A stretch of DNA of 64,000 nt from JACVRM01 sp963809765 (GCA_963809765.1 CAWEKT010000003.1:1488001-1552000); one strand, 5' to 3'; shown: positions 44,099 to 53,417, counted from the stretch's first letter. The notes: generated by a model from the sequence alone, not told the origin. Numbers and translations are program-made.

Positions 44099-44565
44099 CG
44101 CCGCGGCAGCACTCGCCTCGCTGCTCGTCGCTGCCTGCGGCGCGGACGAGTCGTCGATCCGCGGATCGGCTGACGCGACAGGAGTATCTGGACCGGGCTC
44201 GCGTGATCCAGCAGGACACCGGTTCGGCAGTTCAGCTCTACACCGAGCTCGTCGTGGACGGCGCACTGTCACAGGCTCAGTGCGAGACGAAGGCGAGGGC
44301 CTTCCACGAGGAGGTCGAGCGAATCGTCGAGGACGTGAGCGAGATCTCGCCGCCGGTGGAGGTCGAGGATCTCCACGCCGAGTTCCTCGCCGCCGCACGC
44401 GAGTCGTCAGCGAGCGTCGGACGGACGAGCGACGCGGTCGCACGTGGCGAGGTTCGTTGCGGCTCGGACATCAACGCACGTCTCTACGGCCTCCCTTCGA
44501 CGCAGCGCGCGGTGGTCGTGCTCGAGCGTATGGCCGAGCGGGGATACGTCGTGCTCGGCGAGTGA
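44067..44565 (+). CDS. Small lipoprotein, paralogue of the convergent gene at 44573 (frame disrupted once)
   Basis: A TTG start inside the previous gene gives MRTRARFVPTSAAAALASLL, then VAACGADESS with lipobox LVAAC. After a shift near 44165, LTRQEYLDRARVIQQDTG and the rest follow as a helical domain of about 125 residues. The stretch VSEISPPVEVEDLHAEFLAA matches LRDVEPPADVQAAHDDFVQG of the convergent lipoprotein. It is probably anchored to the outer face of the membrane. Function is unknown. Confidence 0.65.
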
Positions 44566-44572
44566 CCGCTCG

Positions 44573-45047
44573 CTAGCCGCCGTTCTCGGCGTAGCCCGCA
44601 TCGACCAGTGCTCGTCCGGCGCGCTCGAGCGTTGCGATCGCTGCGTCCGCAGCGCCCTCCCGCAGCAAGCGGTCCTCGACGCGGTCGGCGTCCAGCTCAG
44701 GCGTGGCTTCCATGTCGCCGAGCTCCGCCTCGATGTGGTCGCTCAGCTCCTCCAGGCCCTGGACGAAGTCGTCGTGCGCGGCTTGCACGTCGGCCGGCGG
44801 TTCGACGTCGCGGAGGACTTCCGCCTGGCGCCGGAGCGCCTCCAGGAGTCGCTCGCCCTGCTCCTGCGCCTGGGCGCCGGTCTCGTCGAACTCCTCGAGC
44901 TCGTCGACCCGGGGGCCGAAGTCGGCGACCGCCGTCGCAAGCAGGTCGCGGTACTCCGCTCTGGAGACCTCGCTGTTGCCCTCGTCACCGCCGCACGCGG
45001 GCGCCGCCGCGCAGCAGCAGAACAAGGATTGCGAGTCCGAAGCGCAT
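44573..45047 (-). CDS. Small lipoprotein, helical, convergent paralogue (frame disrupted once)
   Basis: ATG 45047 gives MRFGLAILVLLLR, and across a shift near 45000-45010 the lipobox region APACGGDEGNSEVS follows. The mature part, about 130 residues, is charged and helical: AEYRDLLATAVADFGPRVDE, LRRQAEVLRDVEPPADVQ, LERAGRALVDAGYAENGG. It shares its layout with the lipoprotein facing it, only 7 bp away. The pair looks like an inverted duplication. It is divergent from uvrD2. Confidence 0.65.
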
Positions 45048-45127
45048 GCCGACATGATCTCGCGCGACGTTCTCGGTACAAAGCCGACACGGGTTCCGAC
45101 CGGCCGCCGGGCTACGGTCCCGTGCCC

Positions 45128-47023
45128 GTGAGCGATCGGATCCTGGACGGCCTCAACCCCGAGCAGCGGCGCGCTGCCGAGGCGGTTCGCGGGCCGGTGT
45201 GCATCCTCGCCGGCGCCGGCTCCGGCAAGACGACCACCATCACGCGCCGCATCGCCAACCAGGTGGAGACCGGCGCGGCTTCCGGCTTCCTCGATCCTCG
45301 CCGTCACCTTCACGGACAAGGCAGCCGGCGAGATGCGGCGGCGGCTGGGAGACCTGGGGGTCACCGGAGTGGCTGCCCGCACCTTCCACTCGGCCGCGCT
45401 CGCGCAGCTGCGCTACTTCCGGCCGGAGCTCCAGCCGCAGATCGTCGCGTCCAAGGCGCTGCCGTTGCGGAACATCGCCTCGTCGCTGCCGCGCGCGTAC
45501 CGCTTCCGCCCGGCGGGCGACCTCGCGACCGAGGTCGAGTGGGCCAAGAACCGGCGCATCACGCCGGACACGTACTTCGCCTCGCTTGGCGAGCACCAGC
45601 CGCCGATCCCGCCCGACCTCATGCAGCGCGTGTTCGCACGCTACGAGCGCTGGAAGCGAGAAGCGGGCCGAATCGACTTCGAGGACCTGCTCGAGCTGAC
45701 GATCCAGCTGCTCGACGAGGACGAGTCAGCGCTCGCGACCGTGCGCGAGCGCTACCGCTCGTTCACGGTCGACGAGTACCAGGACGTCAACCTGCTCCAG
45801 CAGGCGCTGCTCGACCGCTGGCTCGGCGACTCGGACGAGCTCTGCGCCGTCGGCGACGACTACCAGGCCATCTACGGCTTCACCGGCGCCTCGCCGGACT
45901 TCCTGCTCGCCCTGCCGGGGCGCTTTCCGCATGCCACGGTCGTCCGGCTCGAGGCGAACTACCGCTCGACGCCGCAGGTGCTGGAGCTCGCCAACCGGCT
46001 CGTGCCGCGCCTCGGCGGCGCGGCCAAGACGCTGCGCGCGACGCGAGACGACGGGCCGGCGCCCGAGATCCGCGGGTTCCTCCACCCTGCGGCGGAGTCG
46101 GCCTGGATCGTCGAGCGGTGCAGGCGCTCGCTGTCGGACGGCGTTGCGCTCGAAGAGATGGCGGTGCTGCTCCGCACGAATGCCCGCTCGGCCGACTTCG
46201 AGGAGGCGTTCCACGAGGCCGGCGTCCCCTTCCAGGGCGCCTCGCTGCTGGCGCGAGAGGCGGCGCGCCAGCTGCTGAAGCGGTTGCGTGGCAACAGAGC
46301 TCCCGGGCCGCTGGCCGAGGTGGTCGAGCGCATCGCCCGCGAGCAGGGTCTCGTGGACGGAAGCCGAGGACGGTCTGGGCGAGCGCGAGCTGGTGCGCCA
46401 GAACGATCTCGCCCGGCTGGTCGGGCTGGCGCGGGAGCTGGATGACGGCGAGATGGGCGCCGGCGAGTGGATCGCCGAGCTCGAGCGCCGCTTCGGGCCG
46501 GACGCGGGCCGCGGCGTGCACCTGCTGACGTTGCACCGGGCGAAGGGTCTCGAGTGGGATGCCGTCTTCGTGCCGCGGGTCGAGGAGAAGGAGCTCCCGT
46601 CGCGGCTCTCCCGGACACCCGACGAGCTGGCCGAGGAGCGGCGGTTGCTCTACGTCGGGCTGACCCGCGCGCGCCGCCACCTGGCGGTGACGTGGGCGGG
46701 GAAGCCGAGCCGCTTCCTCGGGGAGCTCGGGATCGCAGCCGCGGCGCCGCCGCCCGCCCGTCGCGAACGGATCGCCGACGACGACCAGCCGCCGGCCTAT
46801 CGCGCGCTCAAGGCGTGGCGGCGCGAGCGCGCACAGACCGACGGCGTGCCCGCGTACGTCGTCTTCCATGACGCGACACTCGCGGAGATCGCCAGGGTCG
46901 CCCCGAGCAGCGCGGCCGAGCTCGGCGCCCTCAGTCGGCGTCGGCCCGACGAAGCTCGAGCGCTACGCCGACGACGTGCTCTCGGTGCTGGCCGGCGAGC
47001 CTGCCGTCAGCGCAGGGGACTGA
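45128..47023 (+). CDS. UvrD/PcrA-type DNA helicase with HRDC-like C-terminus (UvrD2-like; frame shifts)
   Basis: About 630 residues of superfamily 1A helicase. DRILDGLNPEQRRAAEAV is the Q-motif region and CILAGAGSGKTTTITRRIA the Walker A. AVTFTDKAAGEMRRRL, VDEYQDVNLLQQALL (Walker B), VGDDYQAIYGFTGA, LEANYRST and LLTLHRAKGLEWDAVFV are further motifs. The tail (YRALKAWRRERAQTDGVPAY, then GVGPTKLERYADDVL) is HRDC-like, as in actinobacterial UvrD2. Shifts lie near 45290, 46355 and 46938. GTG 45128 gives the normal start; an in-frame GTG two codons earlier is possible. Its TGA lies in a repeat. Confidence 0.9.
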
Positions 47024-47024
47024 C
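47012..47024. repeat. GCAGGGGACTGAC repeat, copy 3
   Basis: Exact 13-base copy of the elements at 12418 and 12491. It contains the TGA stop of the helicase gene, so the final residues SAGD are encoded by the repeat, just as PAGD is in the GtrA gene. Confidence 0.7.
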
Positions 47025-47242
47025 TCGAGCCAGTCACGAGCGCCCGCCGCTCGCCGACTGAGCGGTGCGACCTTCGCTGGAGACATGTCCCAAACGGACA
47101 GTCCACGCAGGTGCCCGTGTCCTCCTCCCCGCTGCGAGCGTATCGAGGAGAAACGCACCCGTGGGTGCCAGGTTCGTGCCGTAATCGTGCCGGGAGCTCA
47201 CCGTCGCGCCGAGTCGCTTCTCCCTATGCGACGAACGGTCGG

Positions 47243-47258
47243 CATAATCATCGCTTAT
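47243..47258 (+). promoter_or_regulatory. CATAAT -10 hexamer and ATAA-N7-TTAT dyad at the LysR gene start
   Basis: CATAAT (47243-47248) lies 8 nt before ATG 47257, so the mRNA would be leaderless. The dyad ATAATCATCGCTTAT (47244-47258) overlaps both the hexamer and the start codon. This is the place expected for LysR autorepression. Confidence 0.5.
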
Positions 47259-48153
47259 GGACACGAGGCAGCTGGCGGCTTTCTGCGCGGTGGTCGAGCG
47301 GCGCAGCTTCTCGCGCGCGGCCGAGCATCTCGGCGTGTCGCAGCCGGCGGTCAGCCTGCAGATCGCGGGGCTCGAGAAGCGCCTCGGCACGAAGCTGCTC
47401 GACCGCTCGGGCCGGCGGGTCGAGACGACGGAGGCCGGCTCGCTGCTCTACCGGCGGGCGCAGCGCCTGCTGCAGCTGGAGGCGCAGCTGTTCGAGGAGG
47501 TCGCCGGCACCGAGGGCGAGCTGACCGGCACGCTCGAGATCGGCGCCTCGACGGGACCGGGCGAGAACGTCGTTCCGCTGCTTCTGTGCGAGTTCCAGCG
47601 GGCCAACCCCGGCGTGCACGTCTCGCTCTCGATCTCGGACACGCAGCGGATCGTCGAACGGGTCGCCGACCGCGAGGTCGAGCTCGGCATCGTCGGCGCC
47701 GCGAGGCGCCATCGCGCCGTCGTGTTCGAGCCGCTCTTCCGTGACGAGGTCGTGCTTGCCTGCCCGCCCGGTCACCGCTTCGCCGGCCGCACCGTCGACA
47801 TCGACGAGCTGCGCAGCGAGCCGCTGATCGTCATGCAGGAGGGAGCTGGCGTCCGCCAGGTGATCGAGGACGAGCTCCGCGCCGCCGGCGCACGGCTGCG
47901 CGACTTCGACGTCCGTCTCGAGCTAGGTCTACAGGAGTCGGTCAAGAGCGCGGTGGTCGCCGGGTACGGCGTCTGCTTCATCTCGCGCTCGGCCGTCGAG
48001 GCCGAGCTGGCCGCGGGCACGGTGGCATCGGCGCGGGTAAAGGGCCTCGACCCGGCCCGCGAGATCTCGCTCGTCCGCTCCAGCGGGCGAGCGCTGACGC
48101 GGGTCGCCCAGGAGTTCGTCGCCTTCGCGCAGGAGCGCCTCGCCGCAGCGTGA
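47257..48153 (+). CDS. LysR-family transcriptional regulator (CysB/CysL-like)
   Basis: 298 residues. The N-terminal winged helix is MDTRQLAAFCAVVERRSFSR, then AAEHLGVSQPAVSLQIAGLE and a linker helix. The effector-binding domain begins TLEIGASTGPGENVVPLLL, and VELGIVGAARRH and VKSAVVAGYGVCFISRSAVE follow. Regulators of this shape often control sulfur or aromatic metabolism. It is coupled by GTGA to a maleylacetate reductase gene, and the sulfate genes begin 3.7 kb downstream; either could be the target. The dyad at its start suggests autoregulation. Confidence 0.9.
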   Translation: MDTRQLAAFCAVVERRSFSRAAEHLGVSQPAVSLQIAGLEKRLGTKLLDRSGRRVETTEAGSLLYRRAQRLLQLEAQLFEEVAGTEGELTGTLEIGASTGPGENVVPLLLCEFQRANPGVHVSLSISDTQRIVERVADREVELGIVGAARRHRAVVFEPLFRDEVVLACPPGHRFAGRTVDIDELRSEPLIVMQEGAGVRQVIEDELRAAGARLRDFDVRLELGLQESVKSAVVAGYGVCFISRSAVEAELAAGTVASARVKGLDPAREISLVRSSGRALTRVAQEFVAFAQERLAAA

Positions 48154-49122
48154 TCGTCCGCTGGGGTCTCGGGGAGCTTGGCCCGCTGCTCGACGAGCTC
48201 GACGTCTCCTCGCCGCTGCTCGTCACGAGCGAACGCTTCGCCGGCATCGACCTGCCCATCGAGCGCCGCTTCACCGGCGTGCAACCGCACACCCCGACCG
48301 ACAGCGTCGAGGCCGCCGTGGCCGCGGCGGCCGGGGCGGACGGCCTGGTCGCGCTCGGCGGCGGCAGCGCCATCGACACCGCCAAGAACGTCTCTGCGGC
48401 GACCGGGCTGCCGGTCGTGTCGGTGCCGACGACCTACTCGGGCTCGGAGTGGACGACCTACTTCGGCCGTCGCGACGTCGAGCAGGGCATCAAGGGCGGC
48501 GGCGGCGGCGCGCAAACCGTGGGGATCGTCTACGAGCCGAAGCTGACGCTCGAGTTGCCGCCCGCCCTGACCGCGGGCACGGCGATGAACGCACTCGCCC
48601 ACGCCGCCGAGGCGCTGTACGTGGACGCCCGCTCGGCGGAGGGAGACCGGGAGGCGCTCACCGGCGCAGAGCTGATCGCGGCCTGGCTGCCACCCGTGCT
48701 CGAGGACGGCACCGACCTGCCGGCGCGGACCGGGCTCCTGCGCGGTGCCGCTCACGCTGGTGCCGCGCTGGCCGCGTCCTTCATGGGGCTCGCCCATGCG
48801 ATGGCGCAGGCGCTCGGCGGCCGCTACGGCGCGCCCCACGGGGCGATGAACGCGCTGACCCTGCCGCCGGTGCTGGAGTTCAACCGGCTCGGTCGCGGCG
48901 GACGCGATCGACCGCCTGGGCGAGTCGCTCGGCGGCGATGCGGCGACCAGGGCGCGCGAGCTCGCCGGGCTCGGCGGTTTCCGGCAGCTCCGTGACTTCG
49001 GCGTGCCGCGCGAGGAGCTCGGCGAGGTGGCAGCGGCCACAGTTGTGCGGCCGGCCGCTCGCGCCAACCCGCGGGAGGCGTCTGCGCAGCAGGTGGAGAC
49101 GCTGCTGGACTCGATCTGGTGA
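48150..49122 (+). CDS. Iron-containing alcohol dehydrogenase, maleylacetate reductase-like (one frame shift)
   Basis: About 323 residues of Fe-ADH fold. The NAD(P)-binding region is LVALGGGSAIDTAKNVSAAT, and PTTYSGSEWTTYFG is typical of maleylacetate reductases. Metal-binding His residues are in AMNALAHAAEALY and GLAHAMAQALGGRYGAPHGA. After a shift near 48898, AIDRLGESLGGDAATRAREL leads to LLDSIW. Maleylacetate reductase converts maleylacetate to 3-oxoadipate in resorcinol and chlorophenol breakdown. No ring-cleavage dioxygenase is nearby, so the substrate is not certain. The gene is coupled to the LysR regulator. Confidence 0.82.
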
Positions 49123-49130
49123 CGCTGCGT

Positions 49131-49146
49131 ATAAGCCGCGCCAATA
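49131..49146 (+). promoter_or_regulatory. Shared 16-bp motif ATAAGnnnCGCCAATA, site 1
   Basis: ATAAGCCGCGCCAATA lies 52 bp before GTG 49183, in the short gap after the reductase. It matches ATAAGATCCGCCAATA at 56459 in 13 of 16 bases. Both sites stand before sulfur-region transcripts, so they may be one regulator's binding site. Confidence 0.4.
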
Positions 49147-49168
49147 CCGGTCATTAACACAAGCGTGG

Positions 49169-49174
49169 TAGCCT
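49169..49174 (+). promoter_or_regulatory. -10 hexamer TAGCCT, probable leaderless promoter of the flavoprotein operon
   Basis: TAGCCT lies 8 nt before GTG 49183. The same hexamer and spacing occur before dedA. The site favours 49183 over an in-frame GTG at 49165. Confidence 0.5.
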
Positions 49175-49182
49175 GCGTAGCC

Positions 49183-50391
49183 GTGGCCGACCGGCACTCA
49201 GTCGACGTGCTCGTGATCGGGAGCGGGGCTTCCGGGCTTGCGGCTGCCGTGTCCGCGAGCCACGCCGGGGCCGCCGTCGCCGTCGCGACCAAGGGATCGC
49301 TCCAGTCCTGCAACTCCGCGAAGGCGCAGGGTGGCATTCAGGCCGCCTTCGGCGAGGACGACTCGCCCGAGATCCACGCCGAGGACGTCTGGCGCTCCTC
49401 GCACGAAACTGCCGATCGTCGCCTCGTCGAGATCCTCACGGGCGAGGCTCCGTCCGCCATCCACTGGCTCGAGGAGCTCGGCGTCGAGTTCACCCGCGAC
49501 AACGGCGGCTACCGGCTCGCCCGCTGCGGCGGCGCCACCCGCAAGCGCCTGCTCCAGGTGGGCGACCGCACCGGCCACGCGATCACGGCCGCGCTGCGCG
49601 ACGCGGTCGAGTCCTCCGGCGCCCAGCTCTTCCCGAACCATCCGCTGGCCGCGCTCGAGCCCGCCGAGAACGGCTGGCTCGCGACCTGCCGCAGCAAGGC
49701 GGGCGACTCCGTGGAGATCGCCGCAGGTGCCGTCGTCCTCGCCGCCGGTGGGCGCTGCTACCGCGTCGCCAAGGAGCGGGGCGAGCTCTCGACGAACCAT
49801 CCGGGCGCGACCGGCGAGGTGACGCGCATCGCCCTTGATCTCGGCGCCGAGTCGCGCGACCTGGACGCGCTCCAGTACCACCCGAACGGCGGCGCCTGGC
49901 CGTCCAACCTGCAGGGCTACTCGATTCCCGAGACGACGCGCGCCTACGGCGCCGTGCTGCTCAACGCCGACCGGGAGGAGTTCACCGACTCGCTCGGCCC
50001 GCGGGACGAGGTCTCACAGGCGATCGTCGACGAGGTCGTTGCCGGCCGCGGCGTCGAGACGCCTGACGGCCGGCCTGCGGTCTACCTGGACACGACCCGG
50101 ATCGCCGAGGCGGACGCCCGGGTCTCGCTGCCGTACATGCTCCGGCGCTACCGTGCCGCGGGCATCGACCCGCTCGCCGAGCCGATCCTGACCTACCCCG
50201 TGCTCCACTACCAGAACGGCGGCCTCGTCATCGACGACCACTCGCAGACCACGCTCGACGGGCTCTACGCCTGCGGCGAGATCGCCGGCGGCACCCATGG
50301 GCGCAACCGCATGATGGGCAACTCGCTGCTCGAGTGCACCGTCTTCGGCAGGCGTGCCGGGGCCGCAGCCGCGGAGGCGGCGCGCGCATGA
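49183..50391 (+). CDS. FAD-dependent fumarate reductase/succinate dehydrogenase-type flavoprotein
   Basis: About 402 residues. The FAD-binding loop is VDVLVIGSGASGLAAAVSAS. KAQGGIQAAFGEDDSPEIH, the capping-domain WLEELGVEF, YLDTTRIAEADARVSLPYML with the active-site Arg region RRYRAAGI, HYQNGGLVID and NSLLECTVFGRRAG are family motifs. It is shorter than SdhA and resembles NadB or soluble fumarate reductases; iron-sulfur and membrane subunits are absent. Fumarase alpha overlaps by ATGA, pointing to C4-dicarboxylate chemistry. Start 49183 is chosen from the promoter hexamer and the family N-terminus. Confidence 0.85.
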   Translation: MADRHSVDVLVIGSGASGLAAAVSASHAGAAVAVATKGSLQSCNSAKAQGGIQAAFGEDDSPEIHAEDVWRSSHETADRRLVEILTGEAPSAIHWLEELGVEFTRDNGGYRLARCGGATRKRLLQVGDRTGHAITAALRDAVESSGAQLFPNHPLAALEPAENGWLATCRSKAGDSVEIAAGAVVLAAGGRCYRVAKERGELSTNHPGATGEVTRIALDLGAESRDLDALQYHPNGGAWPSNLQGYSIPETTRAYGAVLLNADREEFTDSLGPRDEVSQAIVDEVVAGRGVETPDGRPAVYLDTTRIAEADARVSLPYMLRRYRAAGIDPLAEPILTYPVLHYQNGGLVIDDHSQTTLDGLYACGEIAGGTHGRNRMMGNSLLECTVFGRRAGAAAAEAARA

Positions 50392-51287
50392 GCGTGCTCA
50401 CCGGCACCGACCTGCACCAGGCGGTCGAGGATGCGGCCGCCCATCTGTACGTCTGGGCGCTCAAGGACATCCCCCAGGACCTGCGCGACGCGCTCGCGGA
50501 CGCGGCGACCAGGGAGACGTCCGTGCCCGGCCGGCGCGTGCTCTCGACGATCCTCAAGAACGTCCAGGTGGCGGACTCGCAGTCCAACCTCGTCTGCCAG
50601 GACACCGGCATCGCCGTCTACACGTGCCACGTCGGCGAGCACTTCCCCCTGCATCCGGCGCGCATCTACGAGGCGCTCCGCGACGGGACGGCGCGCGCCA
50701 CCCTGGAACATCCGCTCCGCTCGAACGCGGTGCACACGATCACGCGCGAGAACACCGGGCCGAACATCGGCTACCGCCTGCCGATCGTGCACTGGGAGTT
50801 CGTGCCCGACTGGGACGGCCTCGACGTCAAGTGCGTCCCCAAGGGCTCGGGCTCCGAGAACATGAGCTTCCTGAAGATGTGCATCCCCGCCGACGGCGTG
50901 AAGGGGATCAAGCAGTTCGTGCTCGAGTCGATCGTCGGCGCGGGCGGCAAGCCCTGCCCGCCGGGCATCGTCGGCGTCGGCATCGGCGGCTCCGCCGACT
51001 ACGCCATGTACCTGGCCAAGGAGGCGATCACGCGGCCGGTCGGCACGCGCAACTCCGACCCGATCGTCGCCCAGCTCGAGGACGAGCTCTTCGGCCTCCT
51101 CAACGAGACGGGCATCGGCCCGATGGGGCTCGGCGGCGACGTGACCGTGCTGCAGTGCCACATCGAGCACGCCGACACGCACATGACGCTCAACCCGGTG
51201 GCCGTGAACTACCAGTGCTGGGCCGCCCGGCGCGCGACCGCCCACATCGCCGCGGACGGCACCGTCGACTTCGATCGCGAGGCCTGA
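50388..51287 (+). CDS. Class I fumarate hydratase, alpha subunit
   Basis: 299 residues of iron-sulfur fumarase alpha. DLHQAVEDAAAHLYVWALKD is the start. Cluster cysteines are expected in NLVCQDTGIAVYT, NMSFLKMCIPADGVKG and VTVLQCHIEHAD. NTGPNIGYRLPIVHWEF and GIVGVGIGGSADYAMYLAKE are conserved. With the beta subunit it interconverts fumarate and malate in the cytoplasm. The split into two chains is the form found in archaea and anaerobes. It is coupled upstream to the flavoprotein gene (ATGA). Confidence 0.92.
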   Translation: MSVLTGTDLHQAVEDAAAHLYVWALKDIPQDLRDALADAATRETSVPGRRVLSTILKNVQVADSQSNLVCQDTGIAVYTCHVGEHFPLHPARIYEALRDGTARATLEHPLRSNAVHTITRENTGPNIGYRLPIVHWEFVPDWDGLDVKCVPKGSGSENMSFLKMCIPADGVKGIKQFVLESIVGAGGKPCPPGIVGVGIGGSADYAMYLAKEAITRPVGTRNSDPIVAQLEDELFGLLNETGIGPMGLGGDVTVLQCHIEHADTHMTLNPVAVNYQCWAARRATAHIAADGTVDFDREA

Positions 51288-51289
51288 CC

Positions 51290-51877
51290 GTGGCCACGCA
51301 CGAAGTCACCTTCCCGATCACCGACGAGCGCGAGATCCTCAAGCTCCGCGCCGGCGACGAGGTGGTCGTGCAGGGCCACATCATCGGCATCCGCGACCGC
51401 ACGCAGATCCGCATCTTCGACGAGGGTGTCGAGCCGCCCATGGACCTGCGCGGCGCGTTCCTGCTCCACACGGCGCCCGGCGTCCGCAAGGTCGGCGAGG
51501 GCAAGTACGAGAAGGTCTGCATCGGAACTACGACGTCCGCGCGCATGGTGCGCTTCACCGAGCCGCTCGGTGCGCAGTACGGCGTCCGCGCCATCTGCGG
51601 CAAGGGCGGGTTCCCCGACGACGCGATCGAGCCGATGCAGCGGCTCGGCATGGTCTACTTCGCGATCGTCGGTGGGGCGGCCGCGCTCGAGACCACTCAG
51701 ATCGAGGAGATCGAGGAGGTGGCCTGGGAGGAGCTCATGCCCGAGTGCCTCTGGAAGTTCCGCGTCAAGGACTTCGGGCCGCTAACCGTCGGCATCGACG
51801 CGCACGGCAGCTCGCTCTACCACGACGTCCAGGCAGAGGCACGCAAGCGACTGGAGGGCATCTTTGCTCGGCTCTGA
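51290..51877 (+). CDS. Class I fumarate hydratase, beta subunit
   Basis: 195 residues. FPITDEREILKLRAGDEVVV and QGHIIGIRDRTQIRIFDEGV open the fold. CIGTTTSARMVRFTEPLGAQ and AICGKGGFPDDAIEPMQRLG line the active site, and ECLWKFRVKDFGPLTVGID ends it. It completes the enzyme whose alpha subunit is encoded immediately upstream, 2 bp away. Its last codons overlap the ComA start by 14 bp. Confidence 0.92.
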   Translation: MATHEVTFPITDEREILKLRAGDEVVVQGHIIGIRDRTQIRIFDEGVEPPMDLRGAFLLHTAPGVRKVGEGKYEKVCIGTTTSARMVRFTEPLGAQYGVRAICGKGGFPDDAIEPMQRLGMVYFAIVGGAAALETTQIEEIEEVAWEELMPECLWKFRVKDFGPLTVGIDAHGSSLYHDVQAEARKRLEGIFARL

Positions 51878-52649
51878 CGGCTTTCTCGACCTGCCGCCCC
51901 GCGACCCGAAGCCCCGCGAGCGCGGCCTCACGCACGTCATCGACAAGGGCCTCAACCTGCGCGAGATCGAGGGCCTGTTCGACACCGCCGGCGACTACGT
52001 CGATGTCGTGAAGCTCGGCTGGGGGACGTCGTACGTCACCCGCAACCTCGAGAAAAAGATCGCGCTCTACCGCTCGTTCGAGACACCCGTCGTCTGCGGC
52101 GGCACCCTCTTCGAGGCCGTCGTCGCGCGGGACAAGCTCGACGAGTACAAGCGCTGGCTCTCCGATCACCGCTTCTCGCACGTGGAGATCTCGGACGGCG
52201 CAGTCGACATCGAGCGGGAGCGCAAGCTGGAGCTGATCGCCGACCTCGCGCGGGACTTCACCGTGCTCTCCGAGGTGGGCTCGAAGGACTCCGCCACGGT
52301 GTTCCCGCCCTACCAGTGGGTGGCCTGGATCAAGGAAGAGCTCGAGGCCGGCGCCTGGAAGGTGATCACCGAGGGTCGCGAGGGCGGCACCGCGGGCATC
52401 TTCCGCTCCGACGGCGAGATGCGCACCGGGCTGCTCGAGGAGATCGCCCACGAGATCGCGCTCGACGACCTGATCTTCGAGGCGCCGATGAAGTCGGCCC
52501 AGGCCTGGTTCGTCAAGAACTTCGGGCCCGAGGTGAACCTCGGCAACATCCCGCCCGACGAGGTCATCCCGCTCGAGACCCTGCGGCTCGGGCTGCGCGC
52601 CGACACGATCAACGAGGTCCTGCTTCGTGGCGAGCCGGCCACTTCCTGA
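51864..52649 (+). CDS. comA: Phosphosulfolactate synthase-like protein (ComA family)
   Basis: About 261 residues, a TIM-barrel ComA: GLTHVIDKGLNLREIEGLFD, YVDVVKLGWGTSYVTRNLEK, VVCGGTLFEAVVARDKLDEY, HVEISDGAVDIERERKLELI and KVITEGREGGTAGIFRSDGE. The first enzyme of methanogen coenzyme M synthesis adds sulfite to phosphoenolpyruvate. Here it overlaps fumarase beta (TTG 51864) and cysH, so it is embedded in a sulfate-assimilation operon that makes sulfite. Sulfolactate formation or sulfite capture is a reasonable inference; ComB and ComC were not seen. Confidence 0.88.
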   Translation: MLGSDGFLDLPPRDPKPRERGLTHVIDKGLNLREIEGLFDTAGDYVDVVKLGWGTSYVTRNLEKKIALYRSFETPVVCGGTLFEAVVARDKLDEYKRWLSDHRFSHVEISDGAVDIERERKLELIADLARDFTVLSEVGSKDSATVFPPYQWVAWIKEELEAGAWKVITEGREGGTAGIFRSDGEMRTGLLEEIAHEIALDDLIFEAPMKSAQAWFVKNFGPEVNLGNIPPDEVIPLETLRLGLRADTINEVLLRGEPATS

Positions 52650-53417
52650 CGACGTCGTCGCGACTGCAGCGCCCGCTCCGCCGATCGACGCGGAGGCGAT
52701 GTCCGCCGAGGACCTGCTGCGCTGGGCCTACGCGGAGTGGGGCGACCGGCTCTGCCTGACCTGCTCGTGGCAGAAGCAGTCGTCGGTGCTCGTCCACATG
52801 GTCTCCGAGCTCGGCCTGCCGCTGGACGTGATCGAGCTCGACACCCAGCTCTTCTTCCGCGAGAGCTACGAGACGCGCGACCGGCTCGTCGAGCGCTACG
52901 GCCTCAACCTGATCGGGCCGGACGTGATCACCGTCGCCGAGCAGCACCGCCGCGAGGGCCCGAACCTGTGGGAGCGCGACCCCGACCGCTGCTGCCACAT
53001 CCGCAAGGTCGAGCCGCTGATCGAGGCGCTCGGCCCGTACGACGCCTGGATCTCGGGCATCCGCCGCGACCAGTCGCCGAGCCGCGCGACCACGCCGAAG
53101 CTGCAGTGGTCCGAGCGCTACGGCGTCTGGAAGGTGCACCCGCTCGCCGACTGGGACGAGAAGCGCGTCTGGGCGTACATCGCACGTCAACGAGATCCCC
53201 TACAACCCGCTGCACGAGACCGGGTACCGCTCGATCGGCTGCATCCCCTGCACCCGCCCGACGGCGCCCGACGAGGAGGAGCGCGCAGGCCGCTGGGCCG
53301 GCTCCGACAAGCTCGAGTGCGGCATCCACGACGACGCACCACTGGTGCAAAACCGCGCGACAGCGCGCGTCGCGAAGCGGACCGGGAGGTCGGGAGAACC
53401 GGAGGTTCCCCAGCTGA
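52627..53417 (+). CDS. cysH: Adenylylsulfate (APS) reductase, iron-sulfur type (frame disrupted; 3' end uncertain)
   Basis: About 250 residues. MSAEDLLRWAYAEWGDRLCL begins the PAPS-reductase fold, and SWQKQSSVLVHMVSELGLPL and VIELDTQLFF follow. The four cluster cysteines of APS reductases are present as DRCCHIRKVEPL and GCIPCTRP, with the catalytic Cys in DKLECGIHDD. It reduces APS to sulfite and AMP with thioredoxin. A shift near 53180 separates the first 185 residues from NEIPYNPLHETGYRSIG. Past CGIHDD the stop depends on the frame: one frame ends at 53417, the other reads into cysC. Confidence 0.88.
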
